From Arthrobacter sp. V1I9 (lineage in GTDB: Bacteria; Actinomycetota; Actinomycetes; Actinomycetales; Micrococcaceae): 64,000 nt of DNA. The stretch is from contig NZ_JAUSYU010000001.1 of NCBI RefSeq assembly GCF_030817075.1, forward strand, positions 3,658,001-3,722,000, read 5' to 3'. The position numbers and the translations under genes are program-made. The notes beneath the pieces were generated by a model. That model had not been told where the DNA came from. It ran no database searches and was given only the letters and a program-made list of their open reading frames with translations. Shown here in pieces: positions 61,452 to 64,000 of the stretch. Position 1 is the first letter of the stretch. Each line of letters starts with the position of its first letter.

Positions 61452-62528
61452 CTATCCGGTGGGGCGGCAGGGGGCCAGCGGGGCCGGGGCGGGCGTGGAT
61501 GCCGCCAGTGAGCGGATCTTGGCCATGAGGGCCTTGGTCGCGGGGTCCTTTTCCAGCCTGGTGATTGTTGGGGCTGCTGCTGCTTTGAAAGCCTCGATGC
61601 CCTCTTCCGGTGCCGTGAAGATGGTCCCGCCGGCCCGACAGTATCCGACGGCCTCGGCTGCAGTAGCAGGCATCGATGCGGTGGCCCACGCACGGGTGGC
61701 GTCTGCTGCTTGCTCCAGGGTGCGGCGTTCTTTGTCGGGCAACCCGTTCAGCCGGTCCTGGTTGATGACCAGGGTATTGATTCTGGGATAGAGCGGGAGA
61801 TTTCCCGTCACGGTCGTGGGCTTCGTCAGGGCACCGGCACGGGCGAAGGACGTTTCGGTCGCGCTCACCGCGTTTTGTGCCAGCGCCTGTGTGAATTGCT
61901 TTCCAGGCAAGGGCTTTGGCACCGCACCGAAGGACTCCAGCACCTCCTCGGCAGTGTCCGACCGGGGGGCGCGGACGACCTTTCCCTCCAGGTCGGCGGG
62001 ATCCCTAATGGGTTCCGCGAAGGAGAAGAGATGCCGCTGGCCTTCGGGAAACAGGGCAAGCCCGGTCAGTCCCGCCGGTGTGAGTCCGGCCAGCATCGGG
62101 TCAGCGAAGCCAGGGGCAACAACCTGCTTCAGCACGTCATCATTGCTCACGAGGAACGGCGCAGAGAGTGCGTTGAACGAGGTGACTCCTTCGGCTTCCC
62201 ACGTCTGTGTGGGGATCAGGGCCAGGTCGACGTCTCCTGCCTGCACCAGCTCAAGGACGGCCTGGTTCCATGCCTCGGTGGCGTCACCCGCGGCCTGGAG
62301 TTGTGTATCAATCTTGATGCTGCCGTCCGGGGAGAGTCTCTGGACTTGCCGGACGAATTCTGCCAGCTGCGCTGCCCCGGGCTGCCCAACGCCGTAGGCC
62401 GTGGCAACGGTGAAGTAGGTTGGGTTATCCGCTGCCAAATCCGGCGCCTCCGGCGCTCCGCACGCTGTAGTGATGGTGATAAGTGCGGCAATGGAGGCTG
62501 TCGCCATCACGCGCCTGAACGGATACAT
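61452..62528 (-). CDS. TRAP-type (DctP-family) solute-binding lipoprotein
   Basis: 358 residues. Signal peptide with lipobox ITITTAC, then a DctP domain (DTQLQAAGDATEAWNQAVLE, DLEGKVVRAPRSDTAEEVLE, LPLYRINTLVINQDRL-like block). It should bind an organic acid outside the membrane. No DctQ or DctM membrane genes lie nearby on either strand, so it is an orphan. AAGAGG precedes ATG 62528. Confidence 0.88.
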   Translation of the reverse strand: MYPFRRVMATASIAALITITTACGAPEAPDLAADNPTYFTVATAYGVGQPGAAQLAEFVRQVQRLSPDGSIKIDTQLQAAGDATEAWNQAVLELVQAGDVDLALIPTQTWEAEGVTSFNALSAPFLVSNDDVLKQVVAPGFADPMLAGLTPAGLTGLALFPEGQRHLFSFAEPIRDPADLEGKVVRAPRSDTAEEVLESFGAVPKPLPGKQFTQALAQNAVSATETSFARAGALTKPTTVTGNLPLYPRINTLVINQDRLNGLPDKERRTLEQAADATRAWATASMPATAAEAVGYCRAGGTIFTAPEEGIEAFKAAAAPTITRLEKDPATKALMAKIRSLAASTPAPAPLAPCRPTG

Positions 62529-62639
62529 GTTGACCTCTTCCCGGTCCAACTCCGCCGCTTCAAGAGGGTGGCGGATTGGACTATAATCAGCAAATTTACG
62601 CCCGGCGGGTCCGGGGGAACAGGGCGGCGAATAAACTGA

Positions 62640-62813
62640 CAGGAAACTCCCAGCCAGGCCACGCGCATCGAGGACCGCCAGCCGGTGGACCTGCTCGCGG
62701 GGCACTCCGTACAGCTGGCCCTGGCAAGGGCAAGCGGTAAGAGTAACGGCAAGCCGACCACCATCCGCGTGGCCGCTGAGCTGGTGGAGCGGTCCAGCGT
62801 CTCCCGGCCATAA
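62640..62813 (+). pseudogene. C-terminal remnant of a LacI-family regulator
   Basis: After an in-frame stop, about 57 codons read as a LacI C-terminus, ending in NGKPTTIRVAAELVERSSVS, the well-known conserved LacI ending, and a stop. The rest of the gene is missing; upstream is the promoter of the divergent TRAP-type gene. It is a decayed fragment. Confidence 0.7.
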
Positions 62814-62856
62814 GGCTCGCTGCTATGCCGCTGCTTCGGCATGCGCTTCGAAGTAA

Positions 62857-63690
62857 ACCTGTTCCACAATAGCCGGACCATCTCTGGAAGGGCTCACCGT
62901 CTGGAACCGGACGGCCGCGAAAACGGAACCACTGGTAAGGCTTGGGGCTCGGGCCGCCGCCGACGTCGTACTCACCATCCTGCCGGACCTGGAACAGGTT
63001 GAATCCCTGCTGGCAGGCGATAACGGCCTCCTGGCAGGCTGGGCCGCCAAGGGGATCAAAGAGCCCGTCCTGGTGGTTCACGGCACGGTGTCGCCGACTG
63101 CGGTAGCGGCCTTCGTACAGCAATTGTTCCGGGACCATGGGGTGCGGGTTCTTGATGCGCCCGTCAGCGGCGGCACCGCCGGCGCCGAAAACGGGACCCT
63201 GAGCATCATGGTGGGCGGGGACGAGCCGGTGGCCCGTTCTTTGGAGCCGGTTTTCCAGGCGATGGGCACCACCGTGCGCTACATGGGGCCTGCCGGTTCG
63301 GGGGCCTTGGCCAAGGCCTGCAACCAGGTCATTGTCGCGGCGACGGTGACGGCCGTGTCAGAGGCGATGCTGCTGGCCCGGTCCGGCAATCTGGATCTCG
63401 CGGTGATGCTTGAACTCCTGCGCGGCGGGCTCGCCAACTCTGAGGTCCTCCGGCAAAAAGGAGAACGGTGGCTCACGGGCGACTTCACGGGCGGCGGCAG
63501 CGCCCGGAACCAGCTTAAGGACCTCGGTTTTGTGCTCGACGCCGCGACTACGCGCGGGCTCGAGCTCCCGGTGAGCACTGCCGTCAATGAACTGTTTGAG
63601 GAAATGGTCGCTAACGGCGACGGGGCACTGGACCACACGGGCATCCACGAAACCCTCGCTAAGCGCTCCCAACAGGTGGCAGAGAGGTAA
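62857..63690 (+). pseudogene. HIBADH/6-phosphogluconate-dehydrogenase-family gene lacking its N-terminus
   Basis: The frame is open from 62857 and carries the middle and end of a beta-hydroxyacid dehydrogenase: GLTVWNRTAAKTEPLVRLGA, ADVVLTILPDLEQVESLLAG, DAPVSGGTAGAENGTLSIMV and the catalytic Lys in GALAKACNQVIV. The N-terminal GLGRMG cofactor loop is absent. A shorter form from GTG 63073 would lack the whole NAD domain. There also appears to be a small internal deletion at GARAAAD, where family members have about ten more residues. It is likely non-functional. Confidence 0.75.
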
Positions 63691-63703
63691 GCGTCAGATA
63701 GTG

Positions 63704-64000
63704 CTACCTTGCGGTTGGTACAGCCGTTCCATAGGTGTAAGTCGCCTTGCCAGCGGTGCTGAGATCAATGCGACCACCCTGATAGTTCTGCGACATTCCC
63801 TTGGAAGTCTTGTAAGCATCTGTCTTCGGGTAACCGAGGCGACCGTTCTCGTAACCGGCCTTACCCCAAGCGGCATGCATCGCTCCGGTTGAGAGGCGGG
63901 CACCCGTCGTTGGAGACCAGTAAATCAGGCCACCACGGAATGTCTGGTAGTAACCGCCATTCTTGATCTTGGTCATGTTGTTGCTGGCTGTACCTAGCCA
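63704..64000 (-). CDS. LGFP-repeat protein, C-terminal part (continues beyond the window)
   Basis: Read from the window edge leftwards, the frame is open for 98 codons and ends in TAG at 63706-63704. It contains LGFP-type repeats (WLGTASNNMTKIKNGGYYQT, GAMHAAWGKAGYENGRLGYP, YQGGRIDLSTAGK), which bind the cell wall or mycolate-type envelope and often end secreted hydrolases. Base composition is clearly lower in GC than its neighbours. The N-terminal catalytic part is outside the window. Confidence 0.85.
   Translation of the reverse strand, partial: WLGTASNNMTKIKNGGYYQTFRGGLIYWSPTTGARLSTGAMHAAWGKAGYENGRLGYPKTDAYKTSKGMSQNYQGGRIDLSTAGKATYTYGTAVPTAR

Noticed and set aside
1..64000. tRNA genes, rRNA, CRISPR arrays, insertion sequences, replication origin
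   Set aside because: I saw no T-loop/acceptor pattern, regular spaced repeats, transposase motifs with terminal repeats, or clusters of DnaA boxes. A covariance or HMM search could still find something short.

Overview
The window is high-GC, densely packed DNA from an actinobacterium. It is most likely a soil member of the Micrococcaceae (Arthrobacter, Pseudarthrobacter or Paenarthrobacter). The evidence is codon use, purine-rich ribosome sites, actinobacterial domain families (DUF3072, DUF5997, Holin-X/DUF3618, Vms1-like baeRF, MptB-like and DUF2029 mannosyltransferases) and an actinobacterial SOS box. It looks chromosomal. I see no rRNA, tRNA, CRISPR array, insertion sequence or prophage.

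Region 1 (1-20.3 kb) holds two related carbohydrate clusters. Cluster A has an aldose epimerase fragment, a LacI repressor, a binding protein, two permeases, a GH3 glycosidase and a small protein. Cluster B is an 11-gene operon with its own LacI repressor: binding protein, two permeases, two Gfo/Idh/MocA oxidoreductases, two TIM-barrel isomerase/epimerase proteins, ThuA, a DhaK-DhaL kinase, an RpiB-type isomerase and a 3-hydroxyacyl-CoA-dehydrogenase-type enzyme. Both lack an ABC ATPase, as is common in actinobacteria that share one (MsiK). Their promoters carry similar TTTCGA-based palindromes, and B also has a CRP/GlxR-type GTGA-N6-TCAC site. The two Gfo/Idh plus two TIM enzymes match the set used in levoglucosan oxidation, elimination, hydration and reduction. 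The kinase/RpiB/dehydrogenase end suggests entry through a tetrulose phosphate. This combination is the best candidate for an undescribed pathway. Cluster A has three apparent one-base frame breaks (about 317, 1317 and 4319-4324).

Region 2 (20.3-30.1 kb) is a mosaic: short AraC protein, VOC proteins, UvrA-like ABC protein, MOSC protein, a GntR-MFS pair, a broken cation-efflux fragment, SDR, an FAD monooxygenase and small conserved proteins. Region 3 (30.4-41.4 kb) has three GT-C mannosyltransferases, two of them tandem paralogues that appear to start at ATT. It continues with a SulP transporter, a diguanylate cyclase, a zinc-ribbon protein, RsgA behind a short leader ORF, and a MetS/MetP-type amino-acid importer. 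Region 4 (41.6-51.1 kb) has an SOS-boxed umuDC pair, a trehalose-synthase-type GH13 enzyme, alditol oxidase, hydrolases, a PxpB-PxpC fusion and a lipoprotein.

Region 5 (51.1-61.4 kb) is stress related: a baeRF protein behind a CRP-type site and a coupled 26-codon ORF, a MarR regulator, a three-gene envelope operon (helical protein, Holin-X, DUF3618), a PPOX protein sharing the MarR palindrome, and an amine oxidase divergent from TetR. Region 6 (61.4-64 kb) is decayed: an orphan TRAP-type binding protein, a LacI C-terminal remnant, a 5'-truncated HIBADH-family gene, and the end of an LGFP-repeat protein running off the window.
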